64,000 nt of DNA from CAZGCA01 sp964524145. Its GTDB lineage: Bacteria > Hydrogenedentota > CAZGCA01. The notes under the pieces were generated by a model. It had not been told where the DNA came from. It made no database searches and worked only from the letters and a program-made list of their open reading frames with translations. Shown one piece after another: positions 45,510 through 53,944 of this stretch. The stretch spans positions 1 through 64,000 of the forward strand of contig CAZGCA010000003.1 of the NCBI GenBank assembly GCA_964524145.1, written 5' to 3'. Within the stretch, counting starts at the first letter, position 1; the number at the start of each line of letters is the position of its first letter. The translations under genes were made by a program, and so were the position numbers.

Positions 45510-47077
45510 GTTGTCTTATCCTCATGCAGTGGAAGATGCACGCAATCACTCGCGGTCGCCCTTCCGAGGACTATGTCCTCAGCCAGGGCGCTACACGTTG
45601 GCGCACCGCACATCCCACAATCCTTTCCGGGAAGGCTTCGTTCCACCTCATCCATTTTCGAGAGCTTCTCGATAGCTTTCGAGATGTCCTGATCGAGACG
45701 AACCCCTGTGCGGGCCGAAAAGGGAACCTGTCGGCGAATCGCACGCGCGTTCCTGTCGAGTCCACCTCCCATCCGAGCCCAGCGATAGCGCGAAACAAAC
45801 GGGTCCTCGGTGAGCAGGGGTGACCCGAAACAGGCTTGGTCACAAGCGAACAGCTCAATGACCTCAACGTCTCCCAACAGGCCGTTCTCGGCTTTCTCAA
45901 GAGCGCTCATGACGTGCTGCATACCGCTGATTTGCAGAACGTTTACGGCACTGTCGGTGTTTGCCGGGAGTTGTCTGGGTCGTCTATCCGCCGCGTTGGG
46001 GGTTGTAGTGATCATGGGCAGGACCGCGTTACGCAGGCTTGAAGGAGCCACCGTTTCGACATTCGGCTTGAGTCCTGTCGAAAGAAGCGCCGTACGCTGA
46101 CTCGGACAAGCAGCCACCAGCACGACGTGACAACCACCCAACACCTCGCATACAGCCTCCATGGGAGAGAGGAACGGCGCTACGTTCTCGATCAGGGACG
46201 GAAACCGCATCTCGACAAGGTTTACAACTGCAGGGCACACGGGAGAAATGACCGGTCTCGTTCCTGCCTCTTCATGCGCGTACCCGACGACCGCGTTCTG
46301 CAGCGCCCGTTCCCACGTTTCTGTTGGACGCACCTCTGAGAATCCCATGGCTGTCAGCACTCCAAGAACCTCCTGTGGAGGTACCCCGCCACCGAACTGA
46401 GCTACGAACGCCGAAGGTAAGATCAATACAGTGTCTTTCGATGGCCTTTGTACGGCGGAGGTTGCCGGCATTCCCAATGCACCAGTCTCGCACGCTTCGA
46501 TGCACGCCGCACAATCAATGCAAAGATGCTCGAGTATCTGCGGCGTGCTGTCACGCACACGCAGTGCCTGTGTCGGGCAGACGCGCAAACAATGCAAGCA
46601 GCCGCAACACCGATCCGGTTCCACATGGACAGAATTCGCGGCTGGGCGCAAAATACCCTGAGGGTCGAAGATGATCGCGAAACTAACGCAGGTTCCTTCC
46701 CCGACGGTGGAGCGAATCGCGAAGCGATCGCTGTTCTTCTTGATGTTGGGCAACCCCATGCCCGCTCCGAAACCAAGCTCCCTGGCAAACGCCGGCGCGG
46801 TCGAAAACCCTTCTTGCATTGCCAGGCTGGTGTCGCTTATACCCGGTCCTTGATCCATTACCTCAACGTCAACCTGTCCGGTATCAATTGTGACCTGCAT
46901 CGTACCCTTTCGCGCATGAATGGCCACATTCATCTCGGCTTCGTACGCTGCGATGATCGCGCGGCGAATGTCCTTCGGTCCAACACCAATTCTTTTTAGC
47001 CGCTCTTTGAACCGGCTCGATGCCTGTCCCGCTCGCGCAAGGTCGCCGCCCTCGATGGTGTAAACCTCGGTGTTCAT
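45506..47077 (-). CDS. Anti-sigma-type ATPase fused to sensory-type [FeFe]-hydrogenase domain
   Basis: 523 residues from MNTEVYTIEGGDLARAG. Residues 1-135 are an RsbW-like GHKL ATPase (EAEMNVAIHA, VMDQGPGI, GFGAGMGLPNIKK). Two [4Fe-4S] motifs follow (CCGCLHCLRVCP near 157-168; CIDCAACIEAC at 186-196). Residues about 215-470 are a divergent H-cluster domain: SPVCPAV (C281), AACPSQR (C324), ELFACDQACFG (C412, C416). The end (KDCGMCGAPTCSALAED, 485-501) is a further [4Fe-4S] domain. It probably senses H2 or redox state and signals through the ATPase. The start overlaps the previous stop (TGATG). Confidence 0.88.
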   Translation of the reverse strand: MNTEVYTIEGGDLARAGQASSRFKERLKRIGVGPKDIRRAIIAAYEAEMNVAIHARKGTMQVTIDTGQVDVEVMDQGPGISDTSLAMQEGFSTAPAFARELGFGAGMGLPNIKKNSDRFAIRSTVGEGTCVSFAIIFDPQGILRPAANSVHVEPDRCCGCLHCLRVCPTQALRVRDSTPQILEHLCIDCAACIEACETGALGMPATSAVQRPSKDTVLILPSAFVAQFGGGVPPQEVLGVLTAMGFSEVRPTETWERALQNAVVGYAHEEAGTRPVISPVCPAVVNLVEMRFPSLIENVAPFLSPMEAVCEVLGGCHVVLVAACPSQRTALLSTGLKPNVETVAPSSLRNAVLPMITTTPNAADRRPRQLPANTDSAVNVLQISGMQHVMSALEKAENGLLGDVEVIELFACDQACFGSPLLTEDPFVSRYRWARMGGGLDRNARAIRRQVPFSARTGVRLDQDISKAIEKLSKMDEVERSLPGKDCGMCGAPTCSALAEDIVLGRATASDCVHLPLHEDKTT

Positions 47078-47430
47078 CACCCCGTCTTGCATTGTTCCGC
47101 AAGAACTCTATACAAGCGTCCGCAGGTCTCAAACATGCCAACCGGCGACACAATGAGCACTGTCCCATTTTCACTGGCCGCTTTCAGCCCGTCCGGGTCC
47201 GGAACACCACCGTTCAACAGGCAAATGCCCGGCACTTCAACAAGTTCTGCGGCACGGACGAGCGCCATGTTATTTAGATTGGTCACGACCAGAGTCGCAT
47301 TTGAGGCCCCATTGAGGATGTCACTCACTCTGTCTCCAGCACAGACTGTATCGATTTCCACGCTGGCGGCCTTTGCTTCGTTTGTCAGGATTGCGGCCTC
47401 AATGCCGCACGCCAAGTTTTTCAATGTCAT
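47077..47430 (-). CDS. DRTGG-domain protein, first gene of the HydA operon
   Basis: 117 residues. AGDRVSDILNGASNATLVVT, LLNGGVPDPDGLKAASENG and SPVGMFETCGRL are typical of the DRTGG proteins next to sensory hydrogenases. AGAAGG lies nine bases before the ATG. It sits about 40 bases downstream of the predicted start of the sigma-54 transcript. Confidence 0.83.
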   Translation of the reverse strand: MTLKNLACGIEAAILTNEAKAASVEIDTVCAGDRVSDILNGASNATLVVTNLNNMALVRAAELVEVPGICLLNGGVPDPDGLKAASENGTVLIVSPVGMFETCGRLYRVLAEQCKTG

Positions 47431-47481
47431 GTGAGTCTGCCTTCTTCTAGAATCTCGCTATGCTGCTATGCACGTGACAAG

Positions 47482-47497
47482 AGCAACTCCCGTACCG
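47482..47497 (-). promoter_or_regulatory. Sigma-54 (-24/-12) promoter of the HydA operon
   Basis: Minus strand CGGTACGGGAGTTGCT: GG and GC are ten bases apart, TTGCT is complete and the -24 box differs from TGGCACG at two positions. Transcription would begin near 47471 and reach the first DRTGG gene after roughly 40 bases. Confidence 0.75.
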
Positions 47498-47586
47498 TGG
47501 ACGCCTGTGCACAAGGAATCGATGTAAGATGGACTCGCTGTGTAGGTTATGGGTGGACGACCGCTGCGTCGCCAGCCGGGGCATTA

Positions 47587-47603
47587 TGTGCGCAGAGCGC
47601 ACA
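47587..47603. promoter_or_regulatory. Inverted repeat, candidate activator site
   Basis: TGTGCGC-AGA-GCGCACA, a perfect 7-bp inverted repeat about 100 bp upstream of the sigma-54 promoter. The half-site resembles the GTGCG core of the larger palindrome at 47668-47701. An 8-bp palindrome TGTGCACA also lies at 47506-47513. Confidence 0.45.
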
Positions 47604-47667
47604 CAAGGCGAGCCGGAACACTGCAAGCGTCGCGTAACGTATTGGATAGTAGCAGGATAGGGCCGAC

Positions 47668-47701
47668 TGTGTGCAGATCGCACATGTGCGATCCGTACAC
47701 A
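47668..47701. promoter_or_regulatory. 34-bp palindrome, likely NtrC-type enhancer site
   Basis: A perfect 18-bp core GATCGCACATGTGCGATC (47676-47693) lies inside a 34-bp palindrome in which 15 of 17 pairs match. It begins 7 bases after the ntrC-type stop and is about 190 bp upstream of the -24 element at 47497. No T-tract follows on the minus strand. A transcript hairpin ending the regulator mRNA remains possible. Confidence 0.55.
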
Positions 47702-47707
47702 CTCGTC

Positions 47708-49111
47708 TTAGTGCCGGAAATCTTCTCTCTGAAGGCCGTACTTTCTCAGCCTATCGTAGAGGGCCTTCCGCGATATCCCGAGCATACTGCACGTCGAGCT
47801 AATCTCGCCACGGTTCTCCCGAAGTGCCCCCTCGATAGCCCGCCTCTCAGTCTGCTCCATTTCATCGCGCAGCCGCCCGGATGTTGCAGGCAACGAAAGC
47901 AGCCGGGGAACTCCGTCAGCCTCGTCCGGGGTGAACGCCCCAACTCCCCCATTGTGTGAGGTGATGACCATGCGCTCGACAGCATGTTTGAGCTCTCGCA
48001 CGTTTCCGGGCCATGCATATCGGAGCATCTCGCCGAGAGTCTGCTCGGGCAGTTCCGGAACCGGTATTCCACTCTGGTTGGCAGATCGTCGCAGGAAATG
48101 CGATATCAGCAACGGCAAATCGTCGAGTCGTTCTCGCAGAGGGGGAACGTTTATTGAGAGGACAACAATACGGTGGTAGAAATCCTCTCGCATGCACCCT
48201 TTTCGTACCAGCTCTTGTACATCCCTCTTGGTAGTGGTAAGAAGGCGGATATCCACCCCTCGAGCAGTATCTTTGCCAAGGGGATACACAAGAGAATCCT
48301 CGAGAACACGGAGGAGTTGCACCTGGGCTCGTTCGGAGAGACTCTCGACCTCGTCGAGCAGCAACGTCCCTCCCGATGCCGTTACGAGCCTGCCGTCCCT
48401 TTGCTTCTCCGCACCGGTAAACGCTCCTCGCGAGTGGCCGAACAGTTCGCTTTCCAGCATGGTTTCGGGCAGGGCTCCGGCATTCACCGGAACAAAGGGC
48501 TCGTCCGCACGCGCGCTCTGAGCGTGTATGGCACGAGCCACAAGCTCCTTCCCTACTCCGGTCTCACCAGCAATAAGCACAGGAACGTCCGAACTTGCGG
48601 CGAGTTCAATCTGTTCATAAACCTCTTGCATCGCCGGGCTCCGGCCAACCATGCCGAACCGACCGTCCTCCTCGGGCGCCAGCATCTTCAGTCTCCTGCG
48701 CAACTGCTGGCTCTCCCTCTGCAGCGTCGTCTTTTCGGCAGCTCGTGCAACCGAGGCAAGAAGCACATCATCCTCGAACGGCTTCTCAACGAAGTCATAG
48801 GCCCCGGCTTTCAGACAGCGAACGGCCATGGAGACGTCGCCGTGCCCCGTAATCATGATCACCGGAGGCAGGAGCCCAAGACGAATCGTCTCGGCGAGAA
48901 ACTCCTCCCCATCCATTCCGGGCATTTTCACGTCCGCCACCACAGCGTCCGAGTCCGCCAGTCCCGGCCACGCGAGAGCAGCTTCAGCAGAGGAAAACAG
49001 TTCCACGGTGTAGCCCCGCAACCGCAACATCTGCCCAATTGAGACTCGAGCCGCTTCGTCATCGTCAACGACGACTACGGTTCCTTTGGTGGGCGTTGAC
49101 GCCTTAGTCAT
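47708..49111 (-). CDS. NtrC/DctD-family sigma-54 activator
   Basis: 467 residues. Receiver (VVVDDDEAAR; phospho-Asp in VVADVKMPGMDG; FVEKPFED), AAA+ (GETGVGKE, GAFTGA, GGTLLLDEVE, PGNVRELKHA) and Fis-type HTH (GEISSTCSMLGISRKALYDR). The ATG overlaps the kinase stop. The palindrome cluster and sigma-54 promoter directly downstream make the HydA operon its likely target. Confidence 0.95.
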   Translation of the reverse strand: MTKASTPTKGTVVVVDDDEAARVSIGQMLRLRGYTVELFSSAEAALAWPGLADSDAVVADVKMPGMDGEEFLAETIRLGLLPPVIMITGHGDVSMAVRCLKAGAYDFVEKPFEDDVLLASVARAAEKTTLQRESQQLRRRLKMLAPEEDGRFGMVGRSPAMQEVYEQIELAASSDVPVLIAGETGVGKELVARAIHAQSARADEPFVPVNAGALPETMLESELFGHSRGAFTGAEKQRDGRLVTASGGTLLLDEVESLSERAQVQLLRVLEDSLVYPLGKDTARGVDIRLLTTTKRDVQELVRKGCMREDFYHRIVVLSINVPPLRERLDDLPLLISHFLRRSANQSGIPVPELPEQTLGEMLRYAWPGNVRELKHAVERMVITSHNGGVGAFTPDEADGVPRLLSLPATSGRLRDEMEQTERRAIEGALRENRGEISSTCSMLGISRKALYDRLRKYGLQREDFRH

Positions 49112-50585
49112 TCTCTGTTATTCCCTCTTCCGCAGTTCGAGCGTGGGGAACCGGCAACCTTACAGTGAACGTAGCGCCCTTCCCGAGCTCGCCGCCGGCC
49201 TCGATGCTACCTTCGTGATCCCGTATTATTCTCAATGAAATCGATAACCCCAACCCGGTTCCGTGCCCCGGTTTCTTGGTGCTGAAAAACGGTGTGAACA
49301 GCTTCTCAGCGTCTTCGGAGGCAAACCCTTTCCCGGTGTCCTCTATCTCCACGACGACGAGACAATCATTGCCCTCCTCCAACAATGTCTTTACGCTCAA
49401 ACGACGGTGCTGTGCTTCCTCCATGGCCTGTCTCGCGTTGGTCAGAAGGTTGAGAAACACCTGTTCCAGACGAATTCTATCCCCCATAACCTTCGGCAGA
49501 TCAGCTGCCAGATCAAGGGTTACTTCAACACCGGACAACTTCAGCTGGGGCGACAGAAACTCAACACTCTCCTTCAAGATGCTGTTTACATCGGCTGCAA
49601 CAAACTGTTGCTCGGACCGTCTCGTCAGTTCGCGCATCTGGTTGATGATCTTCGATGACCGGTCCACCTGTTCCGATATGAGGCGCAGATTCTCCTTTAC
49701 CTCCACGGGGCTTCCCACATCCCGATCGATCATGTAGAAAGCGTTTCGGGCGAAATTCCTGATCCCAGTCAAAGGCTGGTTCAACTCGTGTGCGATCGCA
49801 GCCGCCATCTCGCCCAGCTCCGCAAGCCGACTTGAATGGACCAACTGTTCCTCCTGCTTCTGGGTGAGTTCGGCGAGTTCCCGGCGCCTCTGCTCGGCTT
49901 CCTTCCTGTCAGTGATGTCGTATGCATTGACGAGAATCGCGGGCACTCCTTCAAAGTCGGACACTGAACTCGAGACATCAGCCCACAGAGCACTTCCGTC
50001 CGATTTGACAAGTCGGCATTCGTAGTGCAGGTCCGAGAAACCTTCTGCGTCACGCCTCGAGACGAGCCGTTGCACCCGTGCCCTGTCCTCATCATGGATC
50101 AATTCCCATATGGACTTGCCAACCATGGAGTCCGGACTATAGCCGAGCATCCTGCCGAACCGTGGGTTTGCGAACAGAATGCCCTCCTTCCCGTAGACGA
50201 GGATACCCGTGAGTGACTTGTCTATGAGGAGCCTGTATTTCTCCTCTGAGAAGCGTTGCGCTTCCTGCCCGGCTTTGACCTTCTCGCTCAACTCCCCGAC
50301 GCAGATCGCCACCACGAAGAAGAAGGTGATTCGCGCTACGTCGCTCCAGATCTGTCCGACGCCTATGCCAAGAACGTGGAAGCAAAGGACCCCGGCACCC
50401 AAAACGGCCGCGACAAAGACGCCCTTCCGGCCCCACCACATACCAGCGAGCACAATCGGGATATAGACAAAGTGTGTGTAGACGACGTTCGTGCCCAGCG
50501 CCACATGGAAGTATGCACCCAGCCCCGCATAGATCATCAACAACAGGACGATGATGACAATCCGAGGAGTTCGCCACGGTCGCAT
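49104..50585 (-). CDS. Membrane PAS histidine kinase, partner of the NtrC-type regulator
   Basis: About 493 residues from MRPWRTPRIVI, with AAAGGA nine bases before; ATG 50603 is an alternative. Several hydrophobic segments lie within about residues 5-100, including NVVYTHFVYIPIVLAGMWWG, shared with the kinase at 36812-37978. A PAS domain follows (SLTGILVYGKEGILFANPRF, with PAC segment), then HisKA (MAAAIAHELNQPLTGI) and HATPase (DTGKGFASED, GTGLGLSIS). The kinase core is DctB/NtrB-like. The open frame further upstream looks untranslated. Confidence 0.93.
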   Translation of the reverse strand: MRPWRTPRIVIIVLLLMIYAGLGAYFHVALGTNVVYTHFVYIPIVLAGMWWGRKGVFVAAVLGAGVLCFHVLGIGVGQIWSDVARITFFFVVAICVGELSEKVKAGQEAQRFSEEKYRLLIDKSLTGILVYGKEGILFANPRFGRMLGYSPDSMVGKSIWELIHDEDRARVQRLVSRRDAEGFSDLHYECRLVKSDGSALWADVSSSVSDFEGVPAILVNAYDITDRKEAEQRRRELAELTQKQEEQLVHSSRLAELGEMAAAIAHELNQPLTGIRNFARNAFYMIDRDVGSPVEVKENLRLISEQVDRSSKIINQMRELTRRSEQQFVAADVNSILKESVEFLSPQLKLSGVEVTLDLAADLPKVMGDRIRLEQVFLNLLTNARQAMEEAQHRRLSVKTLLEEGNDCLVVVEIEDTGKGFASEDAEKLFTPFFSTKKPGHGTGLGLSISLRIIRDHEGSIEAGGELGKGATFTVRLPVPHARTAEEGITEND

Positions 50586-51643
50586 CTTTCCAAATCCTTT
50601 CATTCGGAACACTCTGACCCCAGGCAGGGCATCACCGCGCACAACCGCCGGCTTGGATCCGAGGGCACGGAACCCGTTGGATACAACTCGTTGTCGCCAC
50701 CACCCTTTGTTTCGAATCCACAGGATGGGCGTGCTTGATCCCAATGTCTATGGTTCGTCATAACTCAAACTGCGCGCTCTTTTCGGCATTTATGCTCTCA
50801 GTGCTGCAAGGAGAATCGTGCACGCATCCTACCACTTCCGGAACGCACCAGAAGGCGCTCGGCGTACGCGGTTGTCGCTTCCCGTGGTTGCTCAATGCTA
50901 ACCGAATACAATTATACTACTCTGACCCCAACTTTCAAAGAGTGGCTCGGATGTGTTCCCATATCCAGATCGCGCCGTCTCCGAACCTAAGAAGCACGCT
51001 TCTGTTGCGAGACACACTTAGAGGTTCCATCGATGGCTCGTGCGTCATCGATAGCGGCGGAAGCCGTTAAGCTCGATCCTGCCGGATGTTGGCGGTCAGA
51101 ATGGAACAGCTGTCTAATCGCAAGGGGCAGTATCTGCGTTTATGAGATCGATCGCGAGACAAGCAGATTCTCCTCATCGACCCGTTCATACTTCGATAAC
51201 GGATCGTCTTCCAACATTCCCTATTCAACCGCCTTGGACAAGGCCGAGCGCAACGCTGCCGTATCCCGGTTGCAGGTTGATGCCTTCACACCCACCTTCA
51301 TGCGCTGCGCACACCATTTCTCTATCATCCTGGGCGTGATCTTCGCGTTCATTTGTGGTACCTCCGAGGGCTGGCGCACGCAACAGGAATCGCATATGCC
51401 CTATTGCTGCAATGCCATGCGTCACTTTGGTCATCTTGCATGCTTACGTGCTCTAGGCCTGATTGCCTCCGTATGGGCGGCTGTTGCCGATAACTCTGCG
51501 CCACAACCGATTGTCTCGCAGGTCATTACAACTCTATGGCAGTAGAGCCCCCAATTCGCAAGTGCAGACTAAGCGCCAGAAACGGCCGGAGATCGGGTGT
51601 TTCTGGCATGAGGTGCTTCCGCGGCCACTATCCATTGAGAGGG

Positions 51644-51937
51644 CATAAGCAAGTAGTCGCGCCATGTCATCGTTTTTTCAGCCGAGGGGATCCGGCGCAT
51701 GTAGCAATGCCAGGCGCGCACCGGATTGCGGCGCTCCTGAAACGCTGGCTGCTTGGCATTCATCAAGGCGCTGTCAGCGACAAGCATCTGGACTACTATC
51801 TTGACGAGTACACCTTCCGGTTCAACCGCCGTACGTCCAGATAACGAGGAATGCTCTTCTATCGGCTTATGCAGCGGGCTGTTGCGACGGCCTCTGTACC
51901 GTACTGGCAGCTTGTCGATGGAAATCACAAGATATAG
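51644..51937 (+). pseudogene. IS1595/ISXO2-type transposase C-terminal fragment
   Basis: One frame reads RIAALLKRWLLGIHQGAVSD, then DYYLDEYTFRFNRRTSR, a TAA at 51842-51844, and on in the same frame RGMLFYRLMQRAVATASVPY to TAG. This is the conserved end of ISXO2-like transposases, broken by an in-frame stop. The N-terminal zinc ribbon and DDE part are absent, and no terminal inverted repeats were seen. Confidence 0.8.
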
Positions 51938-52100
51938 CGGTCACTTGCGTCAGGTGGGTAGCCCCCTAACTTGAATGGTGAACTAGATTCTTACCGAGAC
52001 ATCCTCGATGCGGTGACCGGGACGGGGCGATCCACGTCCATCGGTTATTGATTGCCTGAGCCCTGCGCGCTGCGAACACCATTGTTCTGCCTGGGGGCGA

Positions 52101-52130
52101 TTGACAATTGCGCCCGTTTCAATCTACGAT
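52101..52130 (+). promoter_or_regulatory. Sigma-70-type promoter of the ispH-ubiA operon
   Basis: Perfect TTGACA at 52101-52106, 18-base spacer, TACGAT at 52125-52130; about 40 bases before the GTG start of the IspH fusion. Confidence 0.6.
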
Positions 52131-52168
52131 CACTTCGTAAACACAAGGAGATCGACGGAGAATGGACT

Positions 52169-53944
52169 GTGGCTATTAGGGTCGCGAGAACTGCCGGGTT
52201 CTGCATGGGCGTGCGTCGCGCGATGGGTATCGCGCTCCAATCTGCCCACCGGTTAACCACGGGGCGCGACGACAGCGGCGTTTGCACCTTTGGCCCGCTG
52301 ATACACAACCCTCAGGTGGTGGCCCTGCTCGAGAAGAAGGGCATTCGATCAGTCTCGTCGGCCGAGCAGGTTCGTGGTGACTCTGTTATTATCAGAGCTC
52401 ACGGTATACCTCCCGAGACGCGCAACGAACTCAAGAAAGCGGGGACCGCTCTGATTGACGCCACCTGTCCCAGGGTCGCCAGAGTGCAGTCCATCGTCAA
52501 GAAACACGCCGCTCAAGGGTATTCTGTGGTAATCATCGGCGATCCTGGTCACGCCGAGATTGTGGGGTTGCTCGGGTACGCAAACGGACGGGGCCATGTG
52601 GTTTCCAGCACAGAAGACCTGAAGAAGCTCGCCGATGGTTCCGCCGATATCGACCCGAGCCGTCTCTGTGTGGTAGTGCAGACAACCCAGGATCGCGCCA
52701 GGTTCGAGTCGCTCGTTGCACGGATTCGGGATAAGTGGCCGGAGTGTGTTGTCTTCGACACAATCTGCGAGTCGACCCAGCAAAGACAGGCGGAGGTCGT
52801 GGACCTGGCCGGCCAGGTCGATCTGATGATCATAGTGGGCGGCAAGCAGAGCGCCAACACTCGGCGGCTGACCGAACTCTCCGCCTCAACCGGCACGCCG
52901 TCATATCAAGTGGAGACCGAAGATGACCTGCCGGTGGCGGAGGTCAGACGCGCCAAAGAGGTGGGGATCACCGCCGGCGCGAGCACGCCTAACTGGCTGA
53001 TACGATTAGTGATAGATACTGTCGAACGGATCAAGGAAGAATCCGGCGATGTGCCGCTGCCGAGCAGGTTGTTCTCGAAGTTCATGTACCTCACCACGGC
53101 CAGTGGCGTCCAACCGGCTCTGGGAGGGGCGTTCCTGACCTACGCCTGCTGTGTTGTCCAGGGGATACCGATGCGTTGGGAATATCCTGCAATCGCTTCC
53201 ACGTACATCTTCTCGATAATCCACCTCACGTTCCTGGCGCACCGGGACGCGGCACTGTATAACGAGCCCGCTCGGTCGAGGTTCTACGAGAGGCATGGAG
53301 GCAAAATGTCGATCGCCGGAGCGGTCTCGGCGGTGGCCGCAGTCGTGCTGTCCGGGCTCCTTGGGCTCTTGCCCTTCCTGATAGTGTTGTTTGCGGTGTG
53401 TGCCGGTGCCGCCTACACGCGGACTATTGTGCCGTCCCGTCTCTTCAAGGGATTCAAGTATAGGAGTCTCAAAGACATACCTGGCTCGAAAGACATCTTC
53501 TCTGCCGGCGCATGGGCCGGGATAACTGCATTTGTTCCGATGCTTGCCTCGGGCGCGCGGTTCGGTTTCGCAAGCTTGGCCGCCATAGTCTTCGCGGGAA
53601 CTATCGCGTTCGTCCGCTCCGTAATCTTCGATGTGCGCCATATTCAAAGCGACCAGATCGTGGGCAACGAGACGATACCGTTGATAGCCGGCAAACGCGC
53701 CTCGAAGGTGATGCTGGGCGGGCTGGCACTCTTCCTGGCAGTCTTCCTGGCCGTCTCCGCAAACTACGGCGCGATATCGTCGGTCGGGTACTACCTGACA
53801 GCGTGCGTGGCCTACGCATGCGGATACCTCTACCTCTACCACGAGCGCATAATATTCCAGGGGGTCTCATTCGAGGCCGTTGTGGACATGAACTTCTACG
53901 TTGCCGGCGCTGTCGCGGCACTATGGTCTGCATACTATGGTTGA
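52169..53944 (+). CDS. ispH: IspH-UbiA fusion (HMBPP reductase-prenyltransferase)
   Basis: About 591 residues from GTG, with GGAG eight bases before. Residues 1-290 are IspH: cluster cysteines C12 (AGFCMGVRRAM), C100 (DATCPRV) and C200 (DTICEST), His at 46, 78 and 128, E130, and VGGKQSANTRRL. It makes IPP and DMAPP from HMBPP. From about 300 a polytopic UbiA-like domain follows, with the second Asp motif FDVRHIQSDQIVGNETIPLI and about eight hydrophobic segments; the first NDxxD motif is not clear. The fusion would put isoprenoid precursor supply next to a membrane prenyltransferase, perhaps for quinone or lipid synthesis. Open frame upstream of the GTG is probably not translated. Confidence 0.93.
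   Translation: MAIRVARTAGFCMGVRRAMGIALQSAHRLTTGRDDSGVCTFGPLIHNPQVVALLEKKGIRSVSSAEQVRGDSVIIRAHGIPPETRNELKKAGTALIDATCPRVARVQSIVKKHAAQGYSVVIIGDPGHAEIVGLLGYANGRGHVVSSTEDLKKLADGSADIDPSRLCVVVQTTQDRARFESLVARIRDKWPECVVFDTICESTQQRQAEVVDLAGQVDLMIIVGGKQSANTRRLTELSASTGTPSYQVETEDDLPVAEVRRAKEVGITAGASTPNWLIRLVIDTVERIKEESGDVPLPSRLFSKFMYLTTASGVQPALGGAFLTYACCVVQGIPMRWEYPAIASTYIFSIIHLTFLAHRDAALYNEPARSRFYERHGGKMSIAGAVSAVAAVVLSGLLGLLPFLIVLFAVCAGAAYTRTIVPSRLFKGFKYRSLKDIPGSKDIFSAGAWAGITAFVPMLASGARFGFASLAAIVFAGTIAFVRSVIFDVRHIQSDQIVGNETIPLIAGKRASKVMLGGLALFLAVFLAVSANYGAISSVGYYLTACVAYACGYLYLYHERIIFQGVSFEAVVDMNFYVAGAVAALWSAYYG

Larger units (their letters stand above)
50586..52168. other. Gene-poor divergent region with transposase relic
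   Basis: About 1.6 kb. Apart from the IS1595-type remnant (51644-51937) and the promoter before ispH (52101-52130), I see no supportable gene. Open frames such as 51033-51545 have no recognisable domain and no ribosome site. Probably an old insertion site. Confidence 0.5.

Noticed and set aside
51033..51545. 170-codon frame in the gene-poor region
   Set aside because: No domain, no ribosome site, low-complexity residue mix and lies beside a decayed transposase; not supportable as a gene.
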